Shown here: piece after piece, positions 1-6,932 of the stretch
How the letters are laid out: the number at the start of each line of letters is the position of its first letter
Position numbering within the stretch: position 1 is the first letter of the stretch
DNA from: Candidatus Methylomirabilota bacterium
GTDB lineage: Bacteria > Methylomirabilota > Methylomirabilia > Methylomirabilales > Methylomirabilaceae
Length of the DNA: 10,298 nt
Reading direction: 5' to 3'
Assembly (NCBI GenBank): GCA_028869615.1
Contig: JAGWRQ010000065.1
Location: forward strand, 1 to 10,298
Program-made: the position numbers and the translations under genes
Notes under the pieces: generated by a model
Database searches by the model: none
What the model saw: the letters and a program-made list of their open reading frames with translations, nothing else
Told to the model about the DNA's origin: nothing

Positions 1-211
1 CAAGTAGAACGTTCAAATGACAGATCTCAGCGGTGGCGCCCGATCCAGCGTCTGCCACTCGCAGAATCTGTTCTCGGAGCCCGCGAGGAAAAGGAAAGAC
101 CGCGAAATGCAGGAGTCGGAGCTTGGGCAGCGCTTGCCCGGAACCGATCTCCAGAAGGGCGGCATCGATCCCATCCGCCGACGTTCCTGACATGAGCCCG
201 ATTACGTGCAC
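1..211 (-). CDS. anmK: Anhydro-N-acetylmuramic acid kinase, N-terminal part (cut by window edge)
   Basis: AnmK phosphorylates and opens 1,6-anhydro-N-acetylmuramic acid to give MurNAc-6-phosphate, a cytoplasmic step in recycling cell-wall fragments. Seen: translating the minus strand from the GTG at 211-209 gives 70 codons beginning MHVIGLMSGTSADGIDAALL, the diagnostic glycine-rich ATP-binding opening of this family. It continues through LRLLHFAVFPFP, LREQIL and ICHLNVLL, as in AnmK proteins, with no stop before position 1. The full protein is usually about 370 residues, so roughly 300 are missing off the left edge. The GTG start is supported by an AAGGGGG ribosome-binding site about five bases upstream. 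It starts 23 bases after the stop of the family 2 glycosyltransferase and is probably co-transcribed with it. Family assignment is secure. Confidence 0.93.
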   Translation of the reverse strand, partial: MHVIGLMSGTSADGIDAALLEIGSGQALPKLRLLHFAVFPFPRGLREQILRVADAGSGATAEICHLNVLL

Positions 212-234
212 TGTGTCCCCCTTTTCGACGGCGC

Positions 235-1017
235 TTAGGGCTGGCGCTGGGCTACTCTTGCCCCTAACCTGCGACAGGCAGGGATGACTCGCTCGCGCCA
301 CCAGAGGCCGACGACATCGCGAGCCATGATCCATGAATCCCTCCATGGCCGAATCCGACTCTCGGCGTCCTCGATCCATGAGATGGGAACTTCTGCGATC
401 CGGTAGCCGGATCGTTGGGCCCGCCAGAGGAGTTCCACATCGAAGGCGAATCCGGATATCGACTGCTGAGAGAAGAGGTCCAACGCCACCGCTGTCTTGA
501 ACGCCTTGAGGCCGCATTGGGTATCAACGATCCTGTGAACAAGCAGTGCCCGCACGAGCAGGTTGAACGCGGATGCCATCAGGCGCCGCAGGACCCTTCT
601 TTGAACTCGCTTATCGGGAGTGGTGCGGACGCGTGACCCGATAGCGATGTCGTACCCACCGTCCAAACAGGCGAGGAGCTGATCGAGCTCTTCGATCGGA
701 ACCGAGAGGTCTGCATCGCAGAAGGCGATCTCTCCTCCATGAGCGGAGAGGACCCCGAGCTTCACCGCGGCGCCCTTGCCCGTATTGATCGGGTTCCGCA
801 AGAGCCGAACCCAAGGATGAGCTTCTGCCAATGACTGGATCACCTGAGCGGTTCCGTCCTGGCTGCCGTCATCCACCACGATGACCTCGCAGAAATCAGG
901 GTGCCCCTTGACGTACGCCTCAATCTTCCGAAGCGAGGGACCAATACGGTTCGCTTCATTGTAAGCGGGAATGACGATCGATAGCGATCGATCCTCCCGT
1001 GACCTGCCGGTCCCCAT
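235..1017 (-). CDS. Family 2 glycosyltransferase, dolichyl/polyprenyl-phosphate glucose synthase type
   Basis: A GT-A fold enzyme expected to move a sugar from a nucleotide sugar to a polyprenyl phosphate at the cytoplasmic face of the membrane. Visible in the 260-residue product: SIVIPAYNEANRIG (13-26), VIVVDDGSQDGT (45-56), a DAD metal site at 101-103 in FCDADLSVP, IGSR (126-129), DTQCGLKAF (165-173) and FAFDVELL (190-197). This series is typical of the ALG5/DPM1-like subgroup of GT2. There is no C-terminal membrane segment, so it is ALG5/DPM1-like without the added anchor seen in some bacterial DPMS proteins. ATG 1017 has GGAG nine bases upstream; a TTG at 1020 directly before it is possible. 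It lies downstream of a GT-C transferase, which would use the lipid-linked sugar as donor. The sugar (glucose or mannose) cannot be told from sequence. Confidence 0.9.
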   Translation of the reverse strand: MGTGRSREDRSLSIVIPAYNEANRIGPSLRKIEAYVKGHPDFCEVIVVDDGSQDGTAQVIQSLAEAHPWVRLLRNPINTGKGAAVKLGVLSAHGGEIAFCDADLSVPIEELDQLLACLDGGYDIAIGSRVRTTPDKRVQRRVLRRLMASAFNLLVRALLVHRIVDTQCGLKAFKTAVALDLFSQQSISGFAFDVELLWRAQRSGYRIAEVPISWIEDAESRIRPWRDSWIMARDVVGLWWRERVIPACRRLGARVAQRQP

Positions 1018-1162
1018 CAATCAATGCTCCGTCGCGATGCTGACAAGGCTAAAGAGGAGCGGCGTGCGTGCTCAGGCCGAGGACATCCTCTCGTTCCTCT
1101 ACGCAGTTCGAGGCCAGGAAGACTGAAATCTCGTAGATTGGTGTCGACCCGGCCATCCTCCT

Positions 1163-3088
1163 CTACGTCTCGCGTGCACATCGGAGTTCGGACGTGACCT
1201 GTTCGCCGCGAACCAGGATACTTACCGTGCTTCCGTACTGCGGAAATGCCAGCCGCTCTTGCTCACAGAACAGCGATTGCGATTGCACCAGTTCGCGATA
1301 TTGCTGGTGTTGCTCCTCTCCGGGCCAGTGGGAATAGTAGAAGAAGCTCCCTGGCGGGATATCGATGAAAACGATCGCCTCGCTTCGCGTCTCCTTGAGC
1401 CACTCGTCGAAAGCTATCCGGTTGGAGGCGGCGGACTCCCCGAATTTCTTGAGGCCTACGGTGAGACCTCCGCGCCGATCGGGGTAACGCTGAAGGTACG
1501 ACCACGAGGCAAAGTTGTAGATCGGAACCGTCGCGAAGATCGAGACGTGTTGGGCAGCCCTGATCCTCGGGAGGTAGTAGTCTGAAAGGTCGAGGGCTGT
1601 GGCAACCTCGGGCCTTGCATCAGTGAATCCCCGCCCGGTGAATGCGAATGTTACAGGCCTCATGGCCGAAGCGGCAATCAACGCTGCGAGGATCCCAGAG
1701 GAGGCAGTGACGCCGATGAGCCGCGCGCCGGCAAACGGGTGAAGGATGGAAGCGAGCCCAATGGTTCCAGCGACCCATAGCAAGGGGATCCAGGTGTGAA
1801 GATAGCGGCTCTGGTGGTTCGGGTGTATCGTCGTTAAGATCGCCGACATACCGAGCGACAGGAAGATCAAGCGGGCGTGGGGGGTAAATCGGGACGCGCA
1901 CGCAAAGGCGAAGAGTGTGAGCGAGAAGACCGCGAGCGCCGTCCAGAGGCCATCATGATACTCTGTCGCGACGGCGCGCGGATAAAACAGCAGGGTCTCC
2001 CATCCCCAGTACCCGGCCCGTTGGGTCATGTACGCGTTCGTCGGGCTCAGAAACTGCAGGAGATGTTTGAGCTTTTCGGGCCAGAGCAGCCATGCGGTGA
2101 CAGGGAGGAGATGATACCGGATAAGTTGCATCCCTCGGTTTCCGACTAAGGATCGAAGGGTAAAGCGGTTGCGCCAGCAAATGACCGCAGCTCGCATGCA
2201 CAGCAGAACAAAGAAGATGTACGCAAGGTTCAGAGAGGCCTTTACTTTGATCCGCTGGCCTGCCCAGAAGAATTCCCATCCGCCGGTAAGGAGGAGAAGG
2301 ACTGCGACTCCGATAATCCCTGCTAAGCCCAAGCCGACCGGATGGCGGAGCTCACGCGAGAGCAGCGCCTGGAGATCCTTCTGACTCCAGTGATGCTGCA
2401 GTCTCCCGATATGCTCTCGGTACCGCGAAATCGCTTCCCACAGGAGAAGGGCAAGCATGGTGAGGGCCCAGTAGTTGTATTTCAGTAAGAACAGCGCCGT
2501 CAGGGAGCACCCTAGTAAGGCAAAGCTGCGTGAGGGGCCTGCTGCGTCGCGCCTCGAGATGTAGAGATAAAGTACCAGCAGTGACAGACACGTACCGAGA
2601 CTTTCCAACATAATATCGGTTGCGTAGGTTCGGTGCGCCGGGCTTCCCAGTGCGAACAGGCCAGCCAATAGCGCGACGGCGTTCCTGTGAGACGGCGCGA
2701 GCTGTCTCGTCAGGAGGAACACCAGGATGATTGTCCCGACCCATCCGGCGAGGCTGACCAGGGCTGCCAGGTGATAGTCGAAGCCCCCTATCAGCAGGAT
2801 GGGAGCGGTGAGCAGGCTGAATAACGGCGGGTAGGTTCTGGCGCGGTGGAGATCGCGGATGAAATGAATGAGGTCAAGCGATCCGAGATCCAACGCAAAG
2901 ACCATACTCTGAAGAAGATGCGCGTGGCGATCGTGATGAAGGGTGGCCCACTGGCCCCGTGACATCTGAAGGTACTGGCTATACAACCTGATGGCGAGGA
3001 CACTGGTCAGCACAAACAGAGCGCCGAACGCCAGTAGGTATCGAATGACACCTCCTCGGTGACTGCCAGCTTTCAGATAGTCCTGCAT
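1163..3088 (-). CDS. Multi-pass membrane glycosyltransferase, GT-C/PMT-like (GT39-related)
   Basis: A 641-residue polytopic protein with about eleven or twelve hydrophobic segments and a C-terminal soluble tail of roughly 100 residues. After the first membrane segment (about 17-35) comes a loop with HHDRHAHLLQ (51-60), placing acidic and histidine residues where GT-C enzymes keep their catalytic Asp, then RTYPPLFSLL (84-93), like the YPPL motif of PMT_2/ArnT-type proteins. Such enzymes transfer sugar from a polyprenyl-phosphate donor on the outer face of the membrane. The acceptor is unknown. The frame stays open to 3199, but ATG 3088 is chosen because GGAGG lies nine bases upstream and the 37 codons before it look non-coding. 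It sits upstream of the GT2 gene (145-base gap), a probable donor synthase. The GT-C call is firm; the exact family is less so. Confidence 0.8.
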   Translation of the reverse strand: MQDYLKAGSHRGGVIRYLLAFGALFVLTSVLAIRLYSQYLQMSRGQWATLHHDRHAHLLQSMVFALDLGSLDLIHFIRDLHRARTYPPLFSLLTAPILLIGGFDYHLAALVSLAGWVGTIILVFLLTRQLAPSHRNAVALLAGLFALGSPAHRTYATDIMLESLGTCLSLLVLYLYISRRDAAGPSRSFALLGCSLTALFLLKYNYWALTMLALLLWEAISRYREHIGRLQHHWSQKDLQALLSRELRHPVGLGLAGIIGVAVLLLLTGGWEFFWAGQRIKVKASLNLAYIFFVLLCMRAAVICWRNRFTLRSLVGNRGMQLIRYHLLPVTAWLLWPEKLKHLLQFLSPTNAYMTQRAGYWGWETLLFYPRAVATEYHDGLWTALAVFSLTLFAFACASRFTPHARLIFLSLGMSAILTTIHPNHQSRYLHTWIPLLWVAGTIGLASILHPFAGARLIGVTASSGILAALIAASAMRPVTFAFTGRGFTDARPEVATALDLSDYYLPRIRAAQHVSIFATVPIYNFASWSYLQRYPDRRGGLTVGLKKFGESAASNRIAFDEWLKETRSEAIVFIDIPPGSFFYYSHWPGEEQHQQYRELVQSQSLFCEQERLAFPQYGSTVSILVRGEQVTSELRCARET

Positions 3089-3146
3089 ATGTTTATTCCT
3101 CCGTGTTCTGGGTATCGGGTTGTGGCGATCCGAGGGGCCATACGGC

Positions 3147-3189
3147 CGCATCCGCACCGGTACGAAACCAGTGAGAAGGTGCGGGTGCG
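3147..3189. repeat. Inverted repeat, possible hairpin between M20 and GT-C genes
   Basis: Arms CGCATCCGCACC (3147-3158) and GGTGCGGGTGCG (3178-3189) pair over 12 positions with one wobble on plus or one mismatch on minus, around a 19-base loop. It begins seven bases past the stop of the M20 gene in the direction of transcription. There is no T-run after it on the minus strand, so it is not a standard intrinsic terminator. It may be a weak attenuator or processing site, or chance in GC-rich DNA. Confidence 0.35.
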
Positions 3190-3195
3190 ATACGC

Positions 3196-4365
3196 TCAAG
3201 CGTGTCGAAACTCTTCTTGGACCTGCCGCAGCGCGGAAGGGTCGGTGAACAGGTCCACTGCAGTCATGGCCAGCGCTTTGGCTGCGAGCAGTATGGCTCG
3301 GTCGCCGGCAGGCCCACCGGCGGCTTCGGCGAAGGCGACGGAGTGGCAGACCACATCGGGTTGGTCGGTGAGCGCGATGGTGGGGTGGATCGTGGGGACC
3401 ACTTGACTGACATTACCCACATCGGTGGAGCCCAACTCTTGATCCTCTGGTGTTTGCTCCACCCGCTCACCTAACGCCTCTAGGTTCGCCTGGAAGAGGG
3501 CGCCTAGCGCTCGGTTGCATTTCATCGGATGGTACACCTCGCCTTCCTCGTGGATCGCCACCGTGGCGCCTGCGGCCTTGGCTGCAGCCTCGAAGCAGGC
3601 GAGGACGCGGCGGTGCAGGTCGTGCAGATACTCAAGGTCAAGCGCTCGAATGCAAAATCTAGCGGCGGCATAGTCCGGAATGATGTTGGGCGCGCGACCA
3701 CCGTCGGTGATGACTCCGTGGATCCGGGCGTCGTCTCGGAGCTGTTGGCGGAGCGCGTTGAGGTTCGTGAAGGCGAGTACTACCGCATCGAGGGCGTTGA
3801 TGCCGAGGTGCGGGGCCGCCGCGGCGTGGCTCGCCTTTCCAAAGAACTCAACACGGAGCGCACGCATCGCTAACGCGTTCTTGAAGATCTCAGTCCGGTT
3901 GCTGGGGTGGACCAGGAGCGCGGCATCGATATCGGCGAAGAGACCGGCTTTGACCAGGGCAATCTTGCCTCCGCCCTTCTCTTCGGCGGGGCAGCCGACC
4001 ACCAATACCTGCCCACGGAGTGCGTGTAGATACGGCTGTAAGGCCAAGGCGGCGCCAACGGAACTGGTGGCGATCAGGTTGTGGCCGCAGGCATGGCCGA
4101 GCGAGGGCAGCGCATCATATTCGGCAAGAAAGGCGATGGTGGCTGATGCGTCATCGACACCCGCCTTGGCAACGAAGGCGGTCGGCAGCTCAGCAAACCC
4201 ATCGATCACCTCAAAGTCATGCGCCTTGAGGAGGGAGGTCAGGTGTCGCACCGACTCCCGCTCCTCATAGGCCAACTCCGGATGCTGGTGGAGGAAACGG
4301 CTAGTGGCGATCAGCGTACTCGACAGTCGATCGACAGCAGTGACGATCTCGTCTGTGAATGGCAT
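3196..4365 (-). CDS. M20 family metallo-amidohydrolase (M20D / AbgB / PM20D2-like)
   Basis: A 389-residue zinc hydrolase that cleaves amide bonds of N-acyl or p-aminobenzoyl amino acids or small peptides, probably in the cytoplasm since no signal peptide is seen. Motifs: FLHQHPELAYEE (24-35), FLAEYDALPSLGHACGHN (79-96) with Cys93 and His95 as expected metal ligands, PAEEKGGGK with the Glu pair 128-129, SHAAAAPHLGINALDA (179-194) of the dimerisation domain, and STDVGNVSQVVP (313-324) followed by His341. The GHACGHN motif with a Cys ligand is the M20D pattern, closest in wording to AbgB and PM20D2 proteins. Length is normal. ATG 4365 has AGAGGGG about ten bases upstream. It is second after the lipoprotein gene on the same strand (88-base gap). 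The substrate is not predictable from this sequence. Confidence 0.93.
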   Translation of the reverse strand: MPFTDEIVTAVDRLSSTLIATSRFLHQHPELAYEERESVRHLTSLLKAHDFEVIDGFAELPTAFVAKAGVDDASATIAFLAEYDALPSLGHACGHNLIATSSVGAALALQPYLHALRGQVLVVGCPAEEKGGGKIALVKAGLFADIDAALLVHPSNRTEIFKNALAMRALRVEFFGKASHAAAAPHLGINALDAVVLAFTNLNALRQQLRDDARIHGVITDGGRAPNIIPDYAAARFCIRALDLEYLHDLHRRVLACFEAAAKAAGATVAIHEEGEVYHPMKCNRALGALFQANLEALGERVEQTPEDQELGSTDVGNVSQVVPTIHPTIALTDQPDVVCHSVAFAEAAGGPAGDRAILLAAKALAMTAVDLFTDPSALRQVQEEFRHA

Positions 4366-4416
4366 CCTTAGCGCGCCCCTCTATATTCGGTCGAAGCGCG
4401 TCTCATTCATGGGGTA

Positions 4417-4429
4417 AGGTCGGCGACCT
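4417..4429. repeat. Short perfect inverted repeat inside a nested 7-bp inverted repeat
   Basis: AGGTCG-G-CGACCT is a perfect 6+1+6 dyad between the lipoprotein and M20 genes. It sits inside a second dyad, GCGCGTC (4396-4402) and GACGCGC (4439-4445). It could be a folded spacer in the mRNA or an operator. No T-run follows, so a terminator is not supported. Confidence 0.3.
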
Positions 4430-4453
4430 CACGCAACGGACGCGCAAGACCGT

Positions 4454-5089
4454 TTACCGGATCACAGTGAAGGTGGTCTGTTTGGTGGCTTTCATGCCAT
4501 CAGCCTTCACGCTCATGACCACCCGATAGCTTCCACTCGCCGCGTTCGCGGGGAGGGTGAGCGGCTGACTGCTGGTCCAGGTTCCACCCATTCGCTGCGC
4601 TTGCAAGGTCGAGTCGCCGACCACAGAACTATTGAGGAAGATCTGCCGGCGTTCTGAGACTTGGACGGTCTGCTGAGGGTTCTGAGCGAGCAGGGCAAAT
4701 CGCATGTTCAGGTTGATCGTTGCGCCAGGGCGGACCTGAGCCGGATGAGCCTCGACGGCCTCGATCCTGAGCATGGTTCCCTGTGCTGGGCTATAGTTGT
4801 AGCGCTGGGACGTTGCCACTCGATCTTGGGATCGAGCCTCTATCACATTGCCAATGACGCCGCCTGTGAGGCCCCCCACAAGACCGCCCAACAGCGTCCC
4901 GGCAGCGTTGCCGAAGATCAGCCCTCCGGTCAACAGGCCGGCAGCAGTCCCGATGCCGGCGCCAAGGGCCGTCTCGGGATGCGCCTTGACCTGCTCTTCG
5001 ATAGCTGTGCAGCCAAGCGTGCCACCTGCGACCAAGAACAGACACAGCAACAACGCCACCCCTTGCTTGAGAGAAAGCGTCATCTGCAT
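4454..5089 (-). CDS. Exported lipoprotein with glycine-zipper segment and C-terminal beta domain
   Basis: A 211-residue protein of unknown exact function. The N-terminus has a hydrophobic signal ending in GGTLGC, with Cys27 as the likely lipidated residue. The -3 residue is Thr, so the lipobox is imperfect. Residues about 42-85 are a glycine zipper (GAGIGTAAGLLTGG, GTLLGGLVGGLTGGVIG), as in outer-membrane lipoproteins such as the SlyB/OmpA-linker group, able to pack in or against a membrane. Residues about 105-211 look like an Ig-like beta-sandwich: RPGATINLNMRFALL, a middle part, then SGSYRVVMSVKADG, with alternating hydrophobics. AAAGGAGG lies five bases before ATG 5089, a strong site. A promoter is visible at 5135-5164. 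It is first in a same-strand run with the M20 gene. Envelope location is inferred; a role in stress or envelope stability is only a guess. Confidence 0.85.
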   Translation of the reverse strand: MQMTLSLKQGVALLLCLFLVAGGTLGCTAIEEQVKAHPETALGAGIGTAAGLLTGGLIFGNAAGTLLGGLVGGLTGGVIGNVIEARSQDRVATSQRYNYSPAQGTMLRIEAVEAHPAQVRPGATINLNMRFALLAQNPQQTVQVSERRQIFLNSSVVGDSTLQAQRMGGTWTSSQPLTLPANAASGSYRVVMSVKADGMKATKQTTFTVIR

Positions 5090-5134
5090 CGTTTCCTCCT
5101 TTCAGCGTGAAAGTGGATTCCGTTTTGCGTCCTC

Positions 5135-5164
5135 ATCCTAGCATTCGCGTTATGACCCAGTCAA
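5135..5164 (-). promoter_or_regulatory. Sigma-70-type promoter of the glycine-zipper lipoprotein gene
   Basis: On the minus strand, TTGACT (5164-5159) and TAGGAT (5140-5135) are separated by 18 bases. The -35 matches the consensus at five of six positions and the -10 at four of six. Transcription would start near 5128, giving a leader of about 40 bases that carries the AAAGGAGG site. The inverted repeat lies just upstream. Confidence 0.55.
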
Positions 5165-5187
5165 TGAGTCCGAAAGTCTTCCGCCCA

Positions 5188-5286
5188 CGTCATTGCGAGG
5201 GAGCGTAGACCGAAGCAATCCCACCGTTCTTCGCACCCTCAAGTACGATGAGATTGCCACGCTCCCTTCGGTCGCTCACAACGACG
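5188..5286. repeat. Imperfect inverted-repeat element (dispersed intergenic/MITE-like type)
   Basis: The left end reads CGTCATTGCGAG (5188-5199) and ends in GCAATC (5215-5220). The right end, read on the minus strand from 5286, is CGTCGTTGTGAG and also ends in GCAATC (down to 5252). Outer arms and innermost ends match. Between them both arms carry a GGAGCG block and an ACCGAAG block, but in opposite order. Repeats with GTCATTGCGAG-like ends and GAAGCAATC-like inner ends are, as I recall, common between genes in several environmental Gram-negative lineages. No coding content is seen. It sits upstream of the lipoprotein promoter. Confidence 0.65.
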
Positions 5287-5441
5287 AGCCAGTGAGGGGT
5301 AGACTATCGCGACAAACTTTCATGCTCATGGGCGTGCCACCGACACATGCGGTATTGGTCCTAGCGTCTCACCTCTTTCCGCAATGCCGCTGAGGCGCAG
5401 GTCCGAGTCGTAGCATCGAACCCCGAGTTGCGCTGCCCTAG

Positions 5442-5471
5442 TTGTGGCGGCTCTTGAGGCTGTGCTATAGT
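5442..5471 (+). promoter_or_regulatory. Extended -10 promoter of the TIGR04073-like gene
   Basis: TTGTGG (5442-5447), an 18-base spacer, then TATAGT (5466-5471) preceded by TGC, which makes an extended -10. The start of transcription would be near 5478, giving a leader of about 70 bases before ATG 5549. It is the best-formed plus-strand promoter in the window. Confidence 0.55.
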
Positions 5472-5548
5472 GTTACCACTTCACTTGTACCCTAGCTGCG
5501 TACATCGTGATGCGTAGCCGATGAGCGGCAGACGAAAGGATGGTGAGG

Positions 5549-5914
5549 ATGAAACGAACTTTGGCAGCGATATTTGTCTTAGCAGTGCTGGTGGATCGTT
5601 CGGTGACCGTAGCCTTCGCCGGGGACGAGGCTGTTGCAGGGACGGCGGCTCAGAAGGTGGTCCGCGGGGTAGCCAACACGGGACTTGGCGTTATCGCAGA
5701 GGTACCGAAGACGATCTACTACGACACGCTTGAGGACGGACCGTTGTACGGTCTGACGGTCGGAGTCCTGGAGGGATTGAGCTGGGGGATTGCGCGAACG
5801 CTTACCGGGGTGTACGAGGTCGTCACCTTCCCCTTCCCGATCCCGGAAGGGTATCGTCCGATCTACCAACCTCACTATCCTGTCGAAGCCGGGAAGACCG
5901 ATCTCGCCGATTGA
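5549..5914 (+). CDS. Small exported protein, TIGR04073 (exosortase-system-associated) like
   Basis: A 121-residue protein with a signal peptide, MKRTLAAIFVLAVLV to a likely cleavage after VAFA (residue 24). The mature part reads KVVRGVANTGLGVIAEVPKT (36-55), GPLYGLTVGVLEGLSWG (64-80), GVYEVVTFPFPIPEGYRP (87-104), ending in QPHYPVEAG. The order of RG.AN.. .G..E.PK, a Gly-rich segment and G.YEVVTFP.P.PEGY matches my knowledge of the TIGR04073 family, small exported proteins often found in genomes with exosortase/PEP-CTERM sorting. Their biochemical function is unknown. ATG 5549 is preferred over in-frame ATG 5540 because AAAGGA (5536-5541) is correctly spaced for it. It stands alone and converges on the minus-strand lipoprotein with a 12-base gap, without a visible terminator. 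Confidence 0.8.
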   Translation: MKRTLAAIFVLAVLVDRSVTVAFAGDEAVAGTAAQKVVRGVANTGLGVIAEVPKTIYYDTLEDGPLYGLTVGVLEGLSWGIARTLTGVYEVVTFPFPIPEGYRPIYQPHYPVEAGKTDLAD

Positions 5915-5926
5915 ACGGACCGGCAT

Positions 5927-6460
5927 CTACTTGAAGTCCCCTTCGGAAAGCTGAAGCCGAAAGCTTCGATCTCGTGGGTCGATCTGGATCTGCCGTTCGT
6001 ACCGCCCGGAAGGCGCCACTCCTACAGTAGTTTCCGCGGTCGGCCTGGCAACGATTCGGTGTGGCCCGGCAACCAGCGCGAGTTGACGCGATTCGCCCGG
6101 TCGAAGCGTAAGCAGTGGTGGAATTCCGGCGATGGCTGGGTCACCGTCCAGATAGACATCGACGGTCCATTTGGTGGCGTTGACCAGCATCCCTGGCGTT
6201 CGGGGCACGTTCACAGCCGGTGGCGGACCCTGCCATGCAACTGGCATGGGTGGGGGACAGAAGCGCCACCCCTCCATGGCCTCGATGGCCTGCTCATGTT
6301 GAATGCCGGCCTCGGAGATGCCCAGGGTGATGATGCCGAGGAAAAACCGTGCGGCATACTTCGAGTCACGAGTCCCGACCGAATCACACGGACGAACCGC
6401 AAGGCTGGCGCATCCCGAAAGGGCGATTGTCAGGGCGACAAACGCGAGTGCGCGTTTCAC
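5927..6460 (-). CDS. Hypothetical lipoprotein with C-terminal PEGA-like beta segment
   Basis: A 177-residue protein with a clean lipoprotein signal, MKRALAFVALTIALSGC, giving Cys17 after LSG. I do not recognise a characterised family. Residues about 34-66 contain KYAARFFLGIITLGISEAG, an amphipathic/hydrophobic stretch. Then comes a Pro-rich linker, CPPPMPVAWQGPPPAVNVP (68-86), and residues about 90-175 look like a small beta domain: MLVNATKWTVDVYLDG, RPGESRQLALVAGPHRIVA, then GRYERQIQIDPRDRSFRL. The pattern of a short display domain with PGES and GPHRI resembles PEGA-like surface domains, but the match is by eye. Two more Cys (25 and 68) could form a disulfide. ATG 6460 has AGGAGGT four bases upstream. 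It lies 77 bases after the Tyr-rich protein gene and is probably in the same transcript. Confidence 0.75.
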   Translation of the reverse strand: MKRALAFVALTIALSGCASLAVRPCDSVGTRDSKYAARFFLGIITLGISEAGIQHEQAIEAMEGWRFCPPPMPVAWQGPPPAVNVPRTPGMLVNATKWTVDVYLDGDPAIAGIPPLLTLRPGESRQLALVAGPHRIVARPTAETTVGVAPSGRYERQIQIDPRDRSFRLQLSEGDFK

Positions 6461-6472
6461 AGTGACCTCCTG

Positions 6473-6488
6473 GTTACGACGTTACGAC
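6473..6488. repeat. Tandem 8-bp direct repeat
   Basis: GTTACGAC occurs twice back to back (6473-6480, 6481-6488) just upstream of the ribosome-binding site of the lipoprotein gene. It may be a duplication by slippage or a half-site pair. Nothing more can be said. Confidence 0.4.
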
Positions 6489-6537
6489 TTGCCTGCCGAG
6501 CGACACCTTGCAGGATGGCCAGCGCCGGCTACTCACC

Positions 6538-6846
6538 TTAATAGCCGTAATAACCACAATCGTAGCGGTAGTATCCGAAGACCCAGTTACCATAGCCATC
6601 ATAGTACCCGGGGACCCAGACCCGTGCGCATGGAGGATAGGCTCGGTAATACGGAACCGGCGGATAGTACACAGGGGGCGGATAGGGGTAGACATACGCG
6701 GGGTAGGGCGCCAGGGGAACCGCCAGATTCAGGCCAAAGGAGAAGTGTGTCCTCGCCGATGCAGGCTCCGCCGCAAGGAGGACAAGACCGGTCACAAGCA
6801 GGACGCCGATCACCAGCGCAACCAAGTTCCTCTTTGCAACTTTCAT
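6538..6846 (-). CDS. Small exported Tyr/Pro-rich protein
   Basis: A 102-residue protein, start MKVAKRNLV, with a signal peptide (hydrophobic LVALVIGVLLVTGLVLLAA) and a likely cleavage near EPASA. The mature part is about 70 residues with 18 tyrosines and many prolines (YPAYVYPYPPPVYYPPVPYY), then VWVPGYYDGYGNWVFGYYRY and a C-terminal CGYYGY. The WVPGYYD..GNWV wording recalls YXWXPGxW/YXWV-type repeats in small envelope proteins of proteobacteria. Function is unknown. Two cysteines in the mature part could pair. The ATG at 6846 is preferred over the GTG at 6855 because AGAGGAGGT ends seven bases before it. The region upstream is a divergent control region shared with the RAM-domain gene. A lipoprotein gene follows 77 bases downstream, likely co-transcribed. 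Confidence 0.8.
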   Translation of the reverse strand: MKVAKRNLVALVIGVLLVTGLVLLAAEPASARTHFSFGLNLAVPLAPYPAYVYPYPPPVYYPPVPYYRAYPPCARVWVPGYYDGYGNWVFGYYRYDCGYYGY

Positions 6847-6932
6847 CTTATCCACCTCCTCTCACATTTTAAACTACGTGTCACTGCTTTTATGGTAACA
6901 TGCGCCATCTGAATTTTGGAGGATGGCAATCT

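Larger units (their letters stand above)
5090..5548. other. 459-base divergent intergenic region
   Basis: This gap holds the promoter of the minus-strand lipoprotein (5135-5164), an imperfect inverted repeat (5188-5286) and the promoter of the plus-strand TIGR04073-like gene (5442-5471). Positions 5287-5441 show no gene that I can support. A short open stretch at 5401-5457 contains a CPSCGG knuckle but has no start codon and is treated as chance. Confidence 0.7.

Noticed and set aside
1049..1156. Possible 35-codon minus-strand ORF between the two glycosyltransferases, with AGGAGG before its ATG
   Set aside because: The AGGAGG touches the ATG with no spacer, and the peptide shows no recognisable feature.
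3089..3199. Longer N-terminus for the GT-C protein starting at 3199
   Set aside because: The extra 37 residues are Pro/Arg-rich and unlike a membrane protein start, while ATG 3088 has a well-placed GGAGG.
3680..4270. 196-codon plus-strand open frame opposite the M20 gene
   Set aside because: Low-complexity Ala/Arg/Ser translation with no motifs, fully inside the well-conserved M20 gene on the other strand.
4366..4390. TATAGA upstream of the M20 gene as a -10 box
   Set aside because: It overlaps the ribosome-binding site, which would then be excluded from the transcript, and there is no -35.
5193..5393. Plus-strand 66-codon ORF across the inverted repeat
   Set aside because: It lies over the inverted repeat and has no ribosome-binding site or recognisable product.
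5401..5457. Open stretch reading VRVVASNPELRCPSCGG, suggestive of a zinc-ribbon start of an ISL3-type transposase
   Set aside because: No start codon, stops on both sides within about 30 codons, overlaps the promoter of the next gene, and nothing else transposase-like nearby. Too short to support a relic.
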